42,048 bases of DNA, from assembly GCA_902826335.1 (NCBI GenBank), contig CADEEL010000012.1, positions 1 to 42,048 on the forward strand, read 5' to 3'. This DNA comes from an uncultured Alphaproteobacteria bacterium (GTDB lineage: Bacteria > Pseudomonadota > Alphaproteobacteria > Caulobacterales > Aquidulcibacteraceae). Position 1 is the first letter of the stretch, and every line of letters begins with the position of its first letter. Below the pieces are notes generated by a model, which was not told the origin of the DNA, made no database searches, and saw only the letters and a list, made by a program, of their open reading frames with translations. Shown here piece by piece: positions 40,604 to 42,048 of the stretch. The translations under genes were made by a program, and so were the position numbers.

Positions 40604-41386
40604 ATGACCTATTCTGCGTTTGATCTCACCGGTAAGGTCGCGCTCATCACAGGCGGCAATCGCGGCATAGGCTGGGGCATGGCCGAGGCGCTTGCGCAGG
40701 CGGGCGCGGAGGTCGCCATTTGGGGACGTGATGGCGCGCGCAACGAAGAAGCTGTGCGCAAGTTGAGCGAGATCGGCGTCAAGGCGAAGGGCTATGCTGT
40801 CGATGTCGCCAACGAAAGCGAGGTCAACGCGGCCATGACGCATACGCTGGCCGACTTCGGCCGTGTCGATTTCGCGGTGGCGAACGCCGGCATCGGCGGC
40901 GGCGGCGCGAAGTTCGGCGAATTTCCAACCGACTTGTATCGTCGCGTGCTCTCCGTGAATCTGGACGGCGTCTTTTTCACGCTGCGCGCCGTGTGCAAGC
41001 ATATGACGGAGCGGGCCGAGGCGGGCGATCCGGGCGGCTCCCTGGTCGGCGTCGCTTCGCTCGCCGCGATCGAAGGCGCGGCGCGCAACGAGGCCTATGC
41101 CGCCACGAAAGGCGCCGTCATCTCCATGATCAAATCCATTGCGGTCGAACACGCGCGATACGGCGTGCGCGCCAACGCGGTTCTACCCGGCTGGATCGCG
41201 ACGGACATGACGGCCGGCGCCCAGGCCGCGCCCGCCTTCGCTGAAAAAGTCATCCCGCGCGTGCCGATGCGGCGCTGGGGCGAGCCCAAGGATTTCGGCG
41301 GAATCGCCGTCTATCTCGCCAGCGACGCGAGTTCCTACCATTCGGGCGATCTTTTCGTCATTGACGGCGGTTACGCGATCTTCTGA
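40604..41386 (+). CDS. SDR family oxidoreductase
   Basis: A 260-residue classical short-chain dehydrogenase. Cofactor motif TGGNRGIG (16-23), NAG strand in VANAGIGG (near 88), catalytic Ser in VGVASLAA, and Tyr165-x3-Lys169 in YAATK. The C-terminal VLPGWIATDMT and DGGYAIF are typical. An Arg (WGRDG) after the second strand and Asn in NRG suggest NADP use, but this is not certain. GAGG lies 8 bases before the ATG. The substrate cannot be assigned. Confidence 0.9.
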   Translation: MTYSAFDLTGKVALITGGNRGIGWGMAEALAQAGAEVAIWGRDGARNEEAVRKLSEIGVKAKGYAVDVANESEVNAAMTHTLADFGRVDFAVANAGIGGGGAKFGEFPTDLYRRVLSVNLDGVFFTLRAVCKHMTERAEAGDPGGSLVGVASLAAIEGAARNEAYAATKGAVISMIKSIAVEHARYGVRANAVLPGWIATDMTAGAQAAPAFAEKVIPRVPMRRWGEPKDFGGIAVYLASDASSYHSGDLFVIDGGYAIF

Positions 41387-41460
41387 CGCGGCGACGCATC
41401 ATGGGTGAAGCGCATGGCGCACGCCTGGCGGGTCTCTTATGTTTGCAAGAGGAGGCCGGT

Positions 41461-41697
41461 ATGGGTCGTGCCGAGGATGAAGACGAACCGCTTCGCGCGC
41501 GCTTGCGCGGCGCGGCGGCTTATGCGCGCGAAACCGCCGATGACGCGGCCGAGGCCGCCCGCGACGCGCTCGAAGAAGGGCTCGATAGCGCCCATCATTT
41601 CTTGAAACGCAAAATCAAGCGCCATCCCGGGATCGTGGTAGGCTCGGCTGTCGCGATCGGGTTTGTGCTCGGCGTGCTGCTCAGCGGGCGGCGCTAA
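41461..41697 (+). CDS. Small DUF883/ElaB-like membrane-anchored protein
   Basis: A 78-residue protein: a charged amphipathic helix (AAAYARETADDAAEAARDALEEG) then KRKIKRHPGIVVGSAVAIGFVLGVLLSGRR, a C-terminal single-span anchor with the Gly-rich HPG and RR ending of ElaB/YqjD-type inner-membrane proteins that associate with stationary-phase ribosomes. GAGGAGG precedes ATG 41461. It is coupled to the next gene (TAATG). Confidence 0.72.
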   Translation: MGRAEDEDEPLRARLRGAAAYARETADDAAEAARDALEEGLDSAHHFLKRKIKRHPGIVVGSAVAIGFVLGVLLSGRR

Positions 41698-42048
41698 TGT
41701 TCGAGCGTGCAACCGCTTCCGCACTGATCCTGGCCGCGCTCTGCGCGGCGGTTGCGCTCGCCGTGTTCGCCGGCGGGTTTGCGCTGTACGCCTTGGCCGG
41801 GACATGGCTGGCCCCGGCCGGCGCGGCCGCCGTGGTCGCCGCCCTCGCGGCGCTCCTCGCCGCCGCTTGCGCCTGGGCGATGAAAGCGCGGGCGGACCGC
41901 CAGCGCCTCGAAGCCTTGGAGGAGCAGGCGCGGTTGATGGAATCCTTGCCGAACGAGGCGGCAGGCTTCTTGAGCGACCGCCCCTTGGTGGCGCTGGCCG
42001 CCTCGCTGCTTGGCGGCGTGCTCGCCGCGCGCAGCCCAAATCTGGTGC
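41697..42048 (+). CDS. Small two-span membrane protein, phage-holin-3-like (3' end beyond window)
   Basis: The frame opens with ATG 41697 in TAATG, sharing one base with the previous stop, and is open to the window end (117 codons). Two hydrophobic spans occur near residues 8-30 and 40-62, then a charged helix (RADRQRLEALEEQARLME) and a hydrophobic segment (VALAASLLGGVLAAR). The ElaB-like plus holin-superfamily-III-like pair is common in Proteobacteria and thought to affect envelope organisation. Too little is present to be certain. Confidence 0.6.
   Translation, partial: MFERATASALILAALCAAVALAVFAGGFALYALAGTWLAPAGAAAVVAALAALLAAACAWAMKARADRQRLEALEEQARLMESLPNEAAGFLSDRPLVALAASLLGGVLAARSPNLV

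Noticed and set aside
1-42048. tRNA, rRNA or other classical RNA genes
   Set aside because: The gaps were read for cloverleaf-like arms and T-loop bases; only palindromic repeats were found. A tRNA search tool could confirm this.

Overview
The window is GC-rich chromosomal DNA from an alphaproteobacterium, most likely of the Caulobacterales/Hyphomonadaceae type. The main clues are a PodJ-like polar organizer, an alphaproteobacterial TIGR02186-type membrane protein beside a TauE/SafE permease, a small CC_3452-like secreted protein, an NrtR/NadQ-like NAD regulator, and several families of alphaproteobacterial intergenic palindromes. No rRNA, tRNA, CRISPR array, transposase gene or prophage was seen. 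The species cannot be named from the sequence alone.

Layout. 1-7300: end of an unidentified gene, pdeM (ligase-associated nuclease), then on the minus strand a TIGR02186 protein, a TauE/SafE permease, a 3.7-kb podJ-like gene and a lipoprotein. 7343-15034: a fatty-acid degradation cluster made of a MerR regulator with a palindrome in its promoter spacer, two acyl-CoA dehydrogenases, a thiolase and a FadB/FadJ-type bifunctional enzyme. It is interrupted between thiolase and FadJ by a DUF559 gene enclosed by inverted repeats. 15241-17806: a lipoprotein cyclophilin and an RhlE-type RNA helicase. 17807-20610: a repeat-rich stretch with a 0.3-kb MITE-like element and three minus-strand envelope or secreted proteins. 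20651-22200: an overlapping C5 cytosine methyltransferase and Vsr endonuclease pair with no visible restriction enzyme.

22386-26951: small lipoproteins, an ExoD-type membrane protein and a third acyl-CoA dehydrogenase. 26955-30584: an M20 peptidase, then a tightly overlapping HD hydrolase, tyrosine phosphatase and NAD-regulator operon with a perfect 22-bp palindrome just upstream. 30706-34710: a small membrane protein ending in a 16-bp tandem repeat, GNAT, GST, a PA3286-like FabH, two small membrane or lipoproteins and a YgfZ protein. 35051-37832: DUF6165, a GT9 glycosyltransferase and a dihydroorotase-like protein. 37814-42048: a macrodomain protein, a TPP enzyme overlapping a Nudix hydrolase, an SDR and two small membrane proteins, the last cut by the window edge.

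The metabolic theme is acyl-CoA turnover: three acyl-CoA dehydrogenases, thiolase, FadJ and a FabH of the type reported to divert beta-oxidation products into fatty-acid synthesis. The most distinctive structural themes are genes embedded in, or terminated by, palindromic repeats (DUF559 unit, Nudix C-terminus, YdjM-like C-terminus, MITE-supplied stop codon) and several clear candidate operators.
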